DNA of 64,000 nt, from the NCBI GenBank assembly GCA_021818865.1, contig JAKASX010000001.1, positions 62,001 to 126,000 of the forward strand, in the 5' to 3' direction. The DNA is from Acidobacteriota bacterium (GTDB taxonomy: Bacteria; Acidobacteriota; Terriglobia; Acidiferrales; UBA7541). The notes under the pieces were generated by a model. That model did not search any database. It was not told the origin of the DNA and worked only from the letters and a program-made list of their open reading frames with translations. A program made the translations under genes and the position numbers. Every line of letters begins with the position of its first letter. Position 1 is the first letter of the stretch. Below are positions 32,838-44,875 of this stretch, one piece after another.

Positions 32838-33470
32838 CTATTTCTGCGCTTCCTTGAAGCGGCTGCCGGGACGCACGGCCACGCTTCCCCCTCGGCACAA
32901 CGGGCAATCCTTTTCCTCGTAGCTCGGGATCGCAATTTCCACGAGCGCCGCTGCCGGCACTTTCCAGTCGATTGCACCGCCGCTGCGATCCACCAGCGCG
33001 GCCAGCGCGACCACGCGACCGCCTTCGGCTTCCACCACTTCCCATCCCTCGCGCGTGGATTTGCCCGTCGTCCACACGTCCTCGACCACCAGAATTCGCT
33101 CGCCCGGCGCGATATGGAATCCGCGCCGCAATGCCATTTTGCCGCTGGGGTCCCTTTCGACGAACATGGCGCGCACGCTGAGAGCGCGCGCCACTTCGTG
33201 TCCCAAAATCAGTCCGCCCAGCGCGAGCGAAACGACGGCGTCGATCCGGATCCCGCGTAAGCGCTCGGCAAGAGCGCGCCCCAGCGCTTCGGCGTGTTCG
33301 GGATGCGCGAGCACCAGCGCGCATTGCACATAGGTGCCACTGTGCCGGCCGGAAGAGAGCACGAAATGCCCGTGCCGCACGGCGCCCACGCTTTCGAGCA
33401 GTTGTTCGATCGTCTCTTTTTCCACGGCGTTCGTCCGCCTGAATGTACGAGCCACGCCCACCGGTGTCAA
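32838..33470 (-). CDS. pyrE: Orotate phosphoribosyltransferase
   Basis: De novo pyrimidine enzyme joining orotate and PRPP to OMP. Residues about 17-50 (IEQLLESVGAVRHGHFVLSSGRHSGTY) are the PyrE N-terminus. DAVVSLALGGLILGHEVA and FVERDPSGKMALRRGF follow, and the PRPP motif reads VVEDVWTTGKST where VEDVVTTGGS is usual. A CPLC pair near the C-terminus is a feature of one PyrE branch. The longest frame starts at TTG 33470; GTG 33425 would begin VEKETIEQLL, nearer the family start, so the first 15 residues are doubtful. First gene of the minus-strand run; its promoter lies in the 265 bases shared with the divergent permease. Confidence 0.9.
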   Translation of the reverse strand: MTPVGVARTFRRTNAVEKETIEQLLESVGAVRHGHFVLSSGRHSGTYVQCALVLAHPEHAEALGRALAERLRGIRIDAVVSLALGGLILGHEVARALSVRAMFVERDPSGKMALRRGFHIAPGERILVVEDVWTTGKSTREGWEVVEAEGGRVVALAALVDRSGGAIDWKVPAAALVEIAIPSYEEKDCPLCRGGSVAVRPGSRFKEAQK

Positions 33471-33734
33471 CTCCCGAAGCGACTAATTACCCGCGGACAA
33501 GCCGCGCCGAGTGGTCGTGAGGACGCCCCGCCGGAAGCCGTCCGGCTGTCCGTTTTCGGACGCCCCCGTTCCACAGACGGGCAAAATCGTACGCTCAGGC
33601 GGCCGGGCCATCCGCAACCCATTCTCCTGAAAGAGAAAACGGGAGCCAGGATGGCAAGAAGTGTGCGAGACTCTTTCGCGTGTCGTCCCCGGTCCGTGCT
33701 TCTGGCCGGGGAAACGCGGGCGGGAGGAGGCGTG
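33471..33734. promoter_or_regulatory. Divergent intergenic region between pyrE and the permease pair
   Basis: About 264 bases between divergently transcribed pyrE and the first permease. It should hold both promoters. The plus-strand end carries GGGAGGAGGCGTG in front of ATG 33735, a strong ribosome binding site. I cannot assign promoter boxes, and no operator palindrome stands out. Confidence 0.4.
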
Positions 33735-36500
<2,766 letters not shown>

Positions 36501-36536
36501 CTTGCGCCCATCAGCCGCGAAGGCGAGGATTGCCGG

Positions 36537-39017
36537 ATGACGCAACTCTGGCGCGACATGCGGCTGGGTCTGCGCTCGCTGGTGAAGAGCCCGGGTTTCA
36601 CCGCGATTGCCGTGCTTACGCTCGCGCTGGGCATCGGTGCGAATACGGCGATTTTCAGCATCATCGACGCCGAGTTGCTGCACCCGCTGCCGTATCCGCA
36701 GGCCAGCCGTTTGGTGGCGTTTTACACGACCGACGTCAAGCGCCATGAGTTGAACGGCCGGCTTTCGTACTCACTGTTTCAGCAGTTGCGCCCCGCCGTC
36801 TCCACGCAAGCCGCAATGGCGGGCTACGTGGCGTGGCCTTTCACCATCACGCATCCGGGACAGCCGAAGACCGTGCTTGGAGTTCTTTGCACAAGCTCCT
36901 TTTTCCGCGTGCTTGGCCTGCGGCCCAAGCTCGGCCGATTTTTCACGGCTGCCGACCGGCGTCAAGGGCAACCAGCGGTTCTGGTGAGCGAAGAGCTGTG
37001 GCGGAAGCGGCTGGCTGCCGATCCGGGAATCGTTGGGAAAACTATCGAGCTCGATCACCGCTCGTACATCGTTCTTGGCGTGGTGCCCGAGAGCGCGCGA
37101 TTTCCCATCCTGCCGGGCACGCCCGAGGTCTGGATGCAGGTTTCGACAGCCAGCGTTAACCAACTCGTGGGCTCGTTTGCGAGCTCGCTGGCCAGCGCGC
37201 TGCCCTCCAAGCACAAAGAGGGCTTCGACCCGGTCAATTTCGATCTTCTTAAGGTGATCGGCCGTCTTTCGGGAGGCGCAACGCTGGAGCAGGTCAACGC
37301 GCGAGCCGTGGCGATGACGGCGGCTTTCGTCGCCGCCCATCCGCACGACTATCGGGGCGTGGGCATGCGTGTGGCCCTGCTGGAACGAGAGGTACAAAAA
37401 GGGCACCGCAAGGCGCTCCTGCTGCTTCTGGGAGCCGTCGGTTTGGTGCTGCTGATCGCCTGCGCCAACGTAGCCAGCCTTCTTCTCGCTCGCGCCACGG
37501 CACGGCAGCGGGAAATGGCGTTACGGCTGGCGCTGGGCGCGGGCAAGGGCGCGATTCTGCGGCAAATGATCGTCGAAAGCCTGGAACTGGCCATTTTCGG
37601 TGGCGCGCTCGGCGCTTATCTTGCCGATCTTGCCTCACGCAGCCTTCCCCACTGGCTTCCGAAAAGTCTTTCCCACATACCCGAAGCCGGAATGAGCGCA
37701 GACGTTTTGCTGTTCACCGCCGGCGTTTCGGTCCTCGCCGGGCTCTTGTTCGGCTCGTTTCCCGCATGGGGACTGGCCGACCTGAAGGTTTATGAATCGC
37801 TGAAGGAGGGCGGGCGCGGGACGAGTGCGGGAATTTCCGGCAAGCGGCTGCGCGGAGCGTTGGTTGTGGCCGAGGTGGCGCTTGCGGTGGTTCTGCTCAG
37901 CGGTTCCGGATTGCTCCTGCACAGCCTGATCAAAACTCTTCGCGTCAATCCCGGCTACAATCCCCGCTCCGTCCTGCTGGCGCAGATCCAGCTGCCCACG
38001 CGTCAATATCCTCAACCTGAACAATGGAGAACTTTCGTCGTTGCCGCCATCGCGCGCCTGCGCGCGATTCCCGGCGTTCAGGAAGCGGCAGCTGCGGTCA
38101 CCCCGCCGCTCGCCCCCGAGCACATCGGCCTGAACCTGGGTTATTCGCTCGCCGGGCATCCCCTGCCCGAAAACGAGCAGCCTACGGCTTTCCTTCTCCC
38201 CATCAGCCCCGGCTATTTCCACCTGATGGATATTCCCTTGCTTCGCGGGCGTGGATTCAACGACGGCGATCAGTTCGATTCCACGAAGGTGTGCGTGGTG
38301 CCCCGCGACCTGGCGGAAAACGAGTTTGGCGCGAAGAGCCCACTCGGCAGGCAGCTGGTTTTCACCCATGCCGGAGGGATGTGCGAAATCGTCGGCGAAA
38401 CGGGCACGGTGATCGAGGGTGGGCTCACGTCGAAAGCTCAACCTTCCATTTACGTTCCCTATACGCAATTTTCGCTGCCATTCGTCAGCTTCGTCCTGCG
38501 CAGCCCGCTCGGTCCCTCGACGGCGCTGCCGCAGTTGCGCGACGCGATTCATGCGGTCGCGCCGGGCGTGCCCGTCGAGAAGGTCTATGCGATGGAGGAT
38601 TTGCTGCGTCAAAGCACCGAAACGGAGCGATTCCAGACGCTGCTCGTCGGCATCTTCGCGGCGCTGGCGACGCTGCTGGCCGCGGTGGGCATTTCCGGCG
38701 TTTTGAGCTATTCCGTCAGCCGGCGCACGCAGGAAATCGGCGTGCGGATGGCGCTGGGAGCGACGCCTGGCGGCGTATTGCGGCAGGTAGTGGGCGAAGG
38801 ACTGCGCCTGGTGGCGATTGGTGGATTCATCGGCCTTGGCGCCGCGCTGGGCCTCACCCGGCTGATGCGCAATCTGCTGTTCGGCGTAGGCCCCGCCGAC
38901 GCAATCACCTACGTTGGGGTCGCCTTGCTGCTTCTGCTCGTGGCGCTACTGGCCTGCGCGTTGCCGGCTCGCCGCGCCGCGAAAACCGATCCCAGCATCG
39001 CCCTGCGCTATGAATAA
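36537..39017 (+). CDS. MacB/FtsX-type orphan permease (ADOP family), second copy
   Basis: An 826-residue paralogue of the preceding gene, starting 36 bases after it. Same N-terminus (LWRDMRLGLRSLVKSPGFTAIA, LGIGANTAIFSIIDAELLHPLPYP), a MacB periplasmic core without the insertion, two FtsX blocks (LLGAVGLVLLIACANVASLL; RTQEIGVRMALGATPGGVL) and the ending TDPSIALRYE. The two copies probably form a heterodimer. No nucleotide-binding subunit follows; a TolC-like gene starts 133 bases downstream, which would extend a tripartite exporter across the outer membrane. Confidence 0.88.
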   Translation: MTQLWRDMRLGLRSLVKSPGFTAIAVLTLALGIGANTAIFSIIDAELLHPLPYPQASRLVAFYTTDVKRHELNGRLSYSLFQQLRPAVSTQAAMAGYVAWPFTITHPGQPKTVLGVLCTSSFFRVLGLRPKLGRFFTAADRRQGQPAVLVSEELWRKRLAADPGIVGKTIELDHRSYIVLGVVPESARFPILPGTPEVWMQVSTASVNQLVGSFASSLASALPSKHKEGFDPVNFDLLKVIGRLSGGATLEQVNARAVAMTAAFVAAHPHDYRGVGMRVALLEREVQKGHRKALLLLLGAVGLVLLIACANVASLLLARATARQREMALRLALGAGKGAILRQMIVESLELAIFGGALGAYLADLASRSLPHWLPKSLSHIPEAGMSADVLLFTAGVSVLAGLLFGSFPAWGLADLKVYESLKEGGRGTSAGISGKRLRGALVVAEVALAVVLLSGSGLLLHSLIKTLRVNPGYNPRSVLLAQIQLPTRQYPQPEQWRTFVVAAIARLRAIPGVQEAAAAVTPPLAPEHIGLNLGYSLAGHPLPENEQPTAFLLPISPGYFHLMDIPLLRGRGFNDGDQFDSTKVCVVPRDLAENEFGAKSPLGRQLVFTHAGGMCEIVGETGTVIEGGLTSKAQPSIYVPYTQFSLPFVSFVLRSPLGPSTALPQLRDAIHAVAPGVPVEKVYAMEDLLRQSTETERFQTLLVGIFAALATLLAAVGISGVLSYSVSRRTQEIGVRMALGATPGGVLRQVVGEGLRLVAIGGFIGLGAALGLTRLMRNLLFGVGPADAITYVGVALLLLLVALLACALPARRAAKTDPSIALRYE

Positions 39018-39149
39018 CCGGATACGGGGCGATGAAAAAGGCTGGCAAACAGCAAATTCCCGGAAATTCCGGAAACAAAAGGGCTCTGGTTCGCGTTCCA
39101 TAGTAGTGCACAAAGACCACCTGCAAGAAACTGCATCTGGGAGAAGGAA

Positions 39150-41153
39150 ATGAGCAAGAAGTCCGTCTATCGCACGATTGCTGTAACGCTGTCCATGCTG
39201 CTGGCGCTGGGCATGCCGGTCGGAGTTTTCGCCCAAACGACGCAAACGCCGGGGGCGGCCGGCTCTTCGCAGTCGCAAAAATCCGCGCAACCCGCGTCCG
39301 CGCAAGCCGCGCCGCCACTCAAGGTGACCGCCGGCACTGAATACATGAAGGATATTCCGTTTTTCCCGACGTCCATCAGGCCCTTCCTCCAACGGCGCGT
39401 GCCGCAGTCGACGCTGACGAATTCTCCCACGATCCAGCAGATGATTCACGACGGCAAGCTCACGCTGAGCCTCGAGGACGCCGTTCGCCTGGCCGTCGAA
39501 AACAATCTGAACATCGAAGTACAGCGCTACACCACGTGGATCCAGGACACCAACGTTTTGCGGCAAGAGGCTGGCTCGCCCTACGCCCCCAACTTCGATC
39601 CGATGGTCACCTCTTCGCTCGGCTGGTCGCGCGCCTCGATTCCCATCAACAACCCCTTCATTTCCGGTACCGGCGTTTCCACGCTCTCGGCACTCACCGA
39701 CTACAACGGCACGGCCAATTTCACCTACAGCCAGGGATTCAAGACCGGCACTGAGGTCGGAGTCCTATTCAACAACTCGCGCACTTCGTCGACCTCAACC
39801 GCCAACTTCTTCAATCCTGCCGTCACCACGACGCTAGGCTATACGTTCCAACAACAGCTGCTCAAAGGGTTCGGCACTCTGCCGAACACCCGCTACATCG
39901 TCGAGGCCAAAATCGAATCGCGAGCCGCGCGCGACACTCTTGCTACCGAAGTGATGACGATCGTCGGGCAGGTGGAAACGGCCTATTGGAACCTGGTGTA
40001 CGCACTCGCCAACGTCAGCGTGCAGCAAACGCAGGTGGAGTGGGCGCAGAAAAACCTCCAAGCGACGCAGGCGCAGCTCAAAATCGGCACGCTCGCCCAG
40101 CTTGACGTCGTAACCGCCGAATCGCAACTAGCGACGAACCAGCAGGGGCTGATCGTCGCGCAAACCAACGCCCAACAGTCTGAAACCGTTCTGCTCAATT
40201 TGATCACGCGGGACCCAATGGCCGCCGGACTCTCTCACCTTCAGATCGTTCCCACCGACAGCATCAATACGCCGCCCAAGGTGGAAATCATTCCCTACCG
40301 CGACGCCGTCGAAGAGGCGTGGCAGAGCCGGCCCGATCTGCTCGCCACGGAACTCGGCGTCAAAGTGGACGACATCGAAGTGAAAGCGACGCGCAACGCT
40401 CTGCTGCCCACGTTGACGCTTTCCGGCGAGTACAGTTCCGAGGGTTTGGCCGGCAACACGCGGACCGTCACGGAGGTTCCGACGGCCTTTGCGCCCGACC
40501 TCAATGCGCCGGTTCTCAACGCGAGCGGACAACCGATCACTCTGGGTGGCGAACCGATCTACGCCGGCACACCCTCTCAATTCGCCACTTCCGTCGCAAC
40601 CGCGCAGGCCGGGCTGCTGGATTCGTGGGACACGATGATCCACAGCAATTTTCCCGCCTACCAGTTCGGGCTTACGCTCAGCTTCCCACTGCGCAACCGC
40701 ACGGCGCAGGCCGATAGCGCGCAGGCTCTGCTCACCCAGCGGCAAGCCGTGGTGAACGTCCAGGTGCTCAAAAACACCATCGCCTCTTCCGTTCGTCAGG
40801 CGCAAATCGCCATGCAGCAGGGCGTTGCAAGCGTTCACGCCGCCGTGGAGGCCACGCGGCTGGCGCAGGAATCGCTCGATGCCGAACAGAAGAAATTCCA
40901 GCTCGGCGTCGCCACCGATTACGACGTCATCCTCTACGAACGCGACCTGGCCAGCGCGCAAGGCGCCGAAATCCAGGCCAAAGCCAGCCTGCTCGAAGCC
41001 GTCGCAAACTTCAATCTGGCGGTCGGCCGTAGTCTGCAGGTGCACAACATCTCGATCGCCGACGCTTCGTCCGGCCACGTTTACCGTGCGCCGCTCATCC
41101 CCGGCGCGCCGGTCAAACCGTTCACTTTGTTCCCCACGCGCCAGGGCCGGTAG
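39150..41153 (+). CDS. TolC-family outer-membrane efflux protein
   Basis: A 667-residue exported protein with signal peptide (RTIAVTLSMLLALGMPVGVFAQ) preceded by GAGAAGGAA. After a Gln/Ala-rich linker it has two outer-membrane-factor halves of long amphipathic helices. Signatures are LTLSLEDAVRLAVENNLNIEV, VETAYWNLVYALANVSVQQ, KIGTLAQLDVVTAESQLATNQ in the first, and RPDLLATELGVKVDDIEVKATRNALLPTL then QAQIAMQQGVASVHAAVEA and GVATDYDVILYERDLASAQGAE in the second. Forms a trimeric outer-membrane channel; most likely works with the permeases just upstream. A membrane-fusion protein is not in the window. Confidence 0.9.
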   Translation: MSKKSVYRTIAVTLSMLLALGMPVGVFAQTTQTPGAAGSSQSQKSAQPASAQAAPPLKVTAGTEYMKDIPFFPTSIRPFLQRRVPQSTLTNSPTIQQMIHDGKLTLSLEDAVRLAVENNLNIEVQRYTTWIQDTNVLRQEAGSPYAPNFDPMVTSSLGWSRASIPINNPFISGTGVSTLSALTDYNGTANFTYSQGFKTGTEVGVLFNNSRTSSTSTANFFNPAVTTTLGYTFQQQLLKGFGTLPNTRYIVEAKIESRAARDTLATEVMTIVGQVETAYWNLVYALANVSVQQTQVEWAQKNLQATQAQLKIGTLAQLDVVTAESQLATNQQGLIVAQTNAQQSETVLLNLITRDPMAAGLSHLQIVPTDSINTPPKVEIIPYRDAVEEAWQSRPDLLATELGVKVDDIEVKATRNALLPTLTLSGEYSSEGLAGNTRTVTEVPTAFAPDLNAPVLNASGQPITLGGEPIYAGTPSQFATSVATAQAGLLDSWDTMIHSNFPAYQFGLTLSFPLRNRTAQADSAQALLTQRQAVVNVQVLKNTIASSVRQAQIAMQQGVASVHAAVEATRLAQESLDAEQKKFQLGVATDYDVILYERDLASAQGAEIQAKASLLEAVANFNLAVGRSLQVHNISIADASSGHVYRAPLIPGAPVKPFTLFPTRQGR

Positions 41154-41452
41154 CCGCAAGCGTTACACACTGAATCGTCACCCGACGGCGGTGAGGAAAC
41201 CAGTTCCTCGCCGCCGTTTCGTTTCCGCCTCCAAAAACCGTCCACGTTCAACACGCACAGGCTCCGGCGGTCGCCGAAGCCGGCTTCCCTCGGCGCAATG
41301 GACAATTCCTGCTCCTCGGCCCTTTATTGGAGCGTTTCGGCACTCTTGCGGCGCCCTTGCGCTTGGCACTAAGATGCAATCAACAAGCGGCGCCCAGAGC
41401 GATCCGACGTTTCCCTGCGCTTGACGCGCCGCGCCGCGGGAAAAGGAGCGCT
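41154..41452. other. Intergenic region between tolC-like gene and methylmalonyl-CoA mutase
   Basis: Starts with the terminator at 41185-41217. The rest (to 41452) should hold the promoter of the mutase gene, which is preceded by AAAAGGAGCGCT. No small gene or repeat is visible. Confidence 0.4.
41185..41217 (+). terminator. Intrinsic terminator after the tolC-like gene
   Basis: Inverted repeat ACGGCGGTGAGGAA / TTCCTCGCCGCCGT with a 5-base loop, one G-T wobble, followed by TTCGTTT. It ends the permease/TolC transcript about 30 bases after the stop. Confidence 0.75.
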
Positions 41453-43171
41453 ATGGGCGATAAGAACGAACTGAACCGGCATGCGGGCGGAGCGGCAATC
41501 GAGGGCGAAACGCCGCGCAGCCCGTCGGCCAGTGAACGCGAATGGGAAGCTCGCGTGCTCCAGCCGACGCTCGAAAAATCTCCTGAGCGCCAGACCGAAT
41601 TCACTACCGTTTCCGGCCATCCGATTCGCCGCCTCTACACGCCCGCGGACGTCGCCGATCTCGATTTCGAACGCGAAATCGGATTTCCCGGCCAGCCGCC
41701 GTACGCGCGCGGCATCCATCCGACGATGTACCGCGGCCGCCTGTGGACGATGCGCCAATTCGCGGGATTCGGCACGCCGGAGGATACCAATCGCCGCTTC
41801 CGCTACCTGCTCGAACAGGGCCAGACGGGACTTTCCGTCGCTTTCGATCTGCCCACGCTGATGGGTTACGACAGCGACCATCCGCTTTCAGAAGGCGAAG
41901 TAGGCAAATGCGGTGTTGCGATCAGTTCGCTCGCGGATATGGAAACGCTTTTCGACCGGATTCCGCTCGGCGACGTCACCACTTCGATGACGATCAATTC
42001 GCCGGCTGCGGTGATCTGGGCGATGTACCTGGCCGTGGCGGAAAAACAAGGCGCGGACTGGAACAAAATTTCCGGAACCATCCAGAACGACATCCTGAAG
42101 GAATACATCGCGCAAAAAGAATATATCTATCCCCCGGCGCCCTCGATGCGCTTGGTGATCGATACGTTCGCCTTCGGCGTCGAACGCACCCCCCGTTTCA
42201 ACGTCATCTCGATTTCCGGCTATCACATTCGCGAAGCCGGCTCGACGGCGATACAGGAACTTGCCTTCACGCTGCGCGACGGTATGGAATACGTCGAATG
42301 GGCGCTGCGGCGCGGGATGGACATCGACGAATTCGGTCCGCGGCTTTCGTTCTTCTTCAATTCCCACAACGATTTCTTCGAGGAGATCGCGAAATTCCGC
42401 GCCGCCCGCCGCATCTGGCAACAGGCGACGCGCGAGCGCTACGGCGCGAAAAATCCGCGTACCTGGGCGCTGCGTTTCCACACGCAAACCGCCGGTTGCT
42501 CGCTCACCGCGCAGCAGCCTTATAACAACGTGGTGCGAACGGCGATTCAGGCTTTGGCGGCCGTTCTCGGAGGCACGCAATCCCTCCACACGAATTCGCT
42601 GGACGAAGCCTGGGCGCTGCCGACAGAATTCGCCGCCACGCTCGCGCTGCGCACGCAACAGATCATCGCGCACGAGAGCGGCGTGACGAATACGGCCGAT
42701 CCGCTGGGCGGTTCGTACTTCGTCGAATCGCTCACGGGCGAAGTGGAGCGCGGCGCGTGGGAATACATCGAGAAAATCGATTCGCTCGGCGGGATGGTGG
42801 CCGCGGTCGAGCGCGGCTATCCACAGCGCGAAATCGCGGAAGCTTCCTATCGCTATCAAATGGCCGTGGACCGCAAGGAGAAGATCATCGTCGGCGTCAA
42901 CGAATACGCCGGCGAGGATCAACCGATCGAAATCCTGAAGATCGACGAAAGCGTCGCGCGGCGCCAGAACGAGCGCTTGCGCCAAGTGCGCGCCGAACGC
43001 TCGCAAGAAGGGGTCAGTCGCCGCCTTCAGGCCCTCCGTCACGCCGCCGAAGGCGACGAAAACCTGATGCCGCACATCTACGACGCGGTGAAAGCGTACG
43101 CCACGCTCGGCGAAATCTGCGACGCGATGCGCGAAGTCTTCGGCACCTACGAAGAAGTCGCCATCACCTGA
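41453..43171 (+). CDS. Methylmalonyl-CoA mutase, large (catalytic) subunit
   Basis: Catalytic subunit of the coenzyme-B12 enzyme interconverting methylmalonyl-CoA and succinyl-CoA; no B12-binding domain is present, so it is the split type. ATG 41453 with AAAAGGAGCG upstream gives 572 residues. Hallmarks: [133 protein letters not shown] and THTNS-like [15 protein letters not shown]. The partner B12 subunit lies 181 bases downstream. Fits propionate, branched-chain amino-acid or odd-chain fatty-acid catabolism. Confidence 0.95.
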   Translation: MGDKNELNRHAGGAAIEGETPRSPSASEREWEARVLQPTLEKSPERQTEFTTVSGHPIRRLYTPADVADLDFEREIGFPGQPPYARGIHPTMYRGRLWTMRQFAGFGTPEDTNRRFRYLLEQGQTGLSVAFDLPTLMGYDSDHPLSEGEVGKCGVAISSLADMETLFDRIPLGDVTTSMTINSPAAVIWAMYLAVAEKQGADWNKISGTIQNDILKEYIAQKEYIYPPAPSMRLVIDTFAFGVERTPRFNVISISGYHIREAGSTAIQELAFTLRDGMEYVEWALRRGMDIDEFGPRLSFFFNSHNDFFEEIAKFRAARRIWQQATRERYGAKNPRTWALRFHTQTAGCSLTAQQPYNNVVRTAIQALAAVLGGTQSLHTNSLDEAWALPTEFAATLALRTQQIIAHESGVTNTADPLGGSYFVESLTGEVERGAWEYIEKIDSLGGMVAAVERGYPQREIAEASYRYQMAVDRKEKIIVGVNEYAGEDQPIEILKIDESVARRQNERLRQVRAERSQEGVSRRLQALRHAAEGDENLMPHIYDAVKAYATLGEICDAMREVFGTYEEVAIT

Positions 43172-43352
43172 GTACCCATCCGTTTCCGTCGCGGAATGGC
43201 CTCAATTGGGACTGGCGCGGCCGCGCTGCCTGCCGAACGCGCGTGGGCAATCCAAGCGCCGTGCCGTGAATCTGCGCGGGCTCCATGGTAAGCTCATCGG
43301 CTGGCCCGCGGGGAACCGAGCGCGTTCGCGGGCACTGAGGAATACTCGGACC

Positions 43353-43775
43353 ATGGCGGAAAAGAAGATTCGCGTGCTGATTGCCAAGCCCGGCCTCGAT
43401 GGCCACGATCGAGGCGCGAAAGTGATCGCGCGGGCGCTGCGCGACGCGGGGATGGAAGTGATCTATACGGGGCTGCGGCAAACGCCGGAAATGATCGCTT
43501 CCGCCGCGGCGCAGGAAGACGTCGACGTCATCGGTATCTCGATTCTTTCCGGCGCGCACAACGTTCTGTGTCCGGAACTCGTGCGGCTGCTGAAAGAGAA
43601 AGGCGTCGAAGACGTGCCAGTGGTGGTTGGCGGAATCATTCCGGAAGGCGACATTCCGGGCTTGAAGGAAGCGGGAATCGCGGGCGTATTTCTGCCGGGG
43701 ACATCGACGCAGGAAATCGTGGATTTCGTTCGCAAACTGGCGCAACAAAGGCACTCGCAAAGCGCAAATCCGTAG
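43353..43775 (+). CDS. Methylmalonyl-CoA mutase, small cobalamin-binding subunit
   Basis: A 140-residue B12-binding domain. The ATG at 43353 gives [21 protein letters not shown], where DGHDRG contains the DxHxxG motif whose His is the lower axial cobalt ligand. GISILSGAH and [11 protein letters not shown] are the other two cobalamin-binding elements. An upstream extension of the frame (to 43206) is Arg-rich and unlike the family. It completes the split mutase with the gene at 41453. No MeaB chaperone or epimerase is visible nearby. Confidence 0.94.
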   Translation: MAEKKIRVLIAKPGLDGHDRGAKVIARALRDAGMEVIYTGLRQTPEMIASAAAQEDVDVIGISILSGAHNVLCPELVRLLKEKGVEDVPVVVGGIIPEGDIPGLKEAGIAGVFLPGTSTQEIVDFVRKLAQQRHSQSANP

Positions 43776-43875
43776 TTCTTCGTTTCCCCGCTGACCCGGC
43801 GTCTAAATTTTTCATCTACTGGCGCCCGAGCTGTTTCGTTCCCTACGCCGGCGGCGGCTTCCCGTTTTCACCCTT

Positions 43876-44727
43876 TCATTTCACCGGCAATGTGAATTTT
43901 ACTCTCGTGTAAGCCACGCGAAATCCGGCACGCTCGGCATTGCGATGCGATGCGCTCCCCGGAACGGCGATCGTATAGGCGAGCGTTGCCCCGGCCCGCA
44001 ATGCCTCGGCCAGCCGCGCCTGGAAAAGCGCCTGTTGCACGCCGCGCCCGCGAAATTCGTCCAACGTCGCGGCGCCGAATAACCCCGCCATGCCATCGTC
44101 CACCGCAAGCGCCGCGCCACCGGCAACCGTACCTTCGCACTCCGCCAGCCATAATTGGGCACCGGGCCGCTCGGCGAAAGAACTCAAGACGGCGATCAGC
44201 ATAGAGACGTTAGAGAATTCTTCCGAAAAACCTTCGGCAATCGTCTCCGCCCAGAGCCTTCTTTCTTTTTCCGCTGCTGGTCGAACGCGAATGCCGTTCG
44301 AAGGCGCGGAAAACCGTTCGTTCGACTCAACGACGCGATATAGGACATTCGAAAACGCCGTTGCTCGATAGCCTCGGCTACCCAGCAGATCGAAAAGCGA
44401 TGGATGAGCCATCGGACAGGTTTCGAAATCGGCGGCAGCACCACGCTCGAAAAAGAGCGCCTCGATCCGGGCCATGTCCCGCTCGTCCACGGCTCCGGCC
44501 ATGCCGACGCCGACGGCCTGCGTGAGCGGGGAATCCTTGCCGCTAAACGCCGCGCAACCGCCCGCCACGGCAATCCAGGTTGCGCCCAGGTTCGCATCGT
44601 GCATGGCCAATGCTTCCGTGCAAAAGCGCGCACTTTCGGCCTCGAATGCCTCGATCTTGCGCGCCAGATTCAAATCGGCGAATTGCACGACAAAAAATCT
44701 CCCTGCCTTGCCGGTCGCCGCTTGCAT
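43876..44727 (-). CDS. GNAT-family N-acetyltransferase
   Basis: About 283 residues from the ATG at 44727; the frame extends to 44907 but that part is Cys-rich and overlaps the divergent carboxylase start. The C-terminal half has the acetyl-CoA-binding strand and loop of GNAT enzymes: LWLAECEGTVAGGAALAVDDGMAGLFGAATLDEFRGRGVQQAL, with the RGRG phosphate-binding turn, then AYTIAVPGSASHRNAERAGF. The N-terminal half is less conserved and resembles other long GNAT proteins in which only the second domain is catalytic. Substrate unknown. Divergent from the gene at 44876. Confidence 0.75.
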   Translation of the reverse strand: MQAATGKAGRFFVVQFADLNLARKIEAFEAESARFCTEALAMHDANLGATWIAVAGGCAAFSGKDSPLTQAVGVGMAGAVDERDMARIEALFFERGAAADFETCPMAHPSLFDLLGSRGYRATAFSNVLYRVVESNERFSAPSNGIRVRPAAEKERRLWAETIAEGFSEEFSNVSMLIAVLSSFAERPGAQLWLAECEGTVAGGAALAVDDGMAGLFGAATLDEFRGRGVQQALFQARLAEALRAGATLAYTIAVPGSASHRNAERAGFRVAYTRVKFTLPVK

Positions 44728-44875
44728 AGGCACGGCGGCGTTCCGGCCGAGTCTAACCGCCGGGCCGGGCCACATGCAATGGCCGCAATGCGGGCACGAA
44801 GATACGCCTCCCACTCGCTTGGGACATTGCCAACACCGTATACTGGGCAGCCGGAAATGCCGCGAGGATGAAGCG

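Noticed and set aside
33294-33734. Upstream extension of the first permease frame
   Set aside because: It overlaps pyrE, has no permease similarity, and a strong ribosome binding site precedes ATG 33735.
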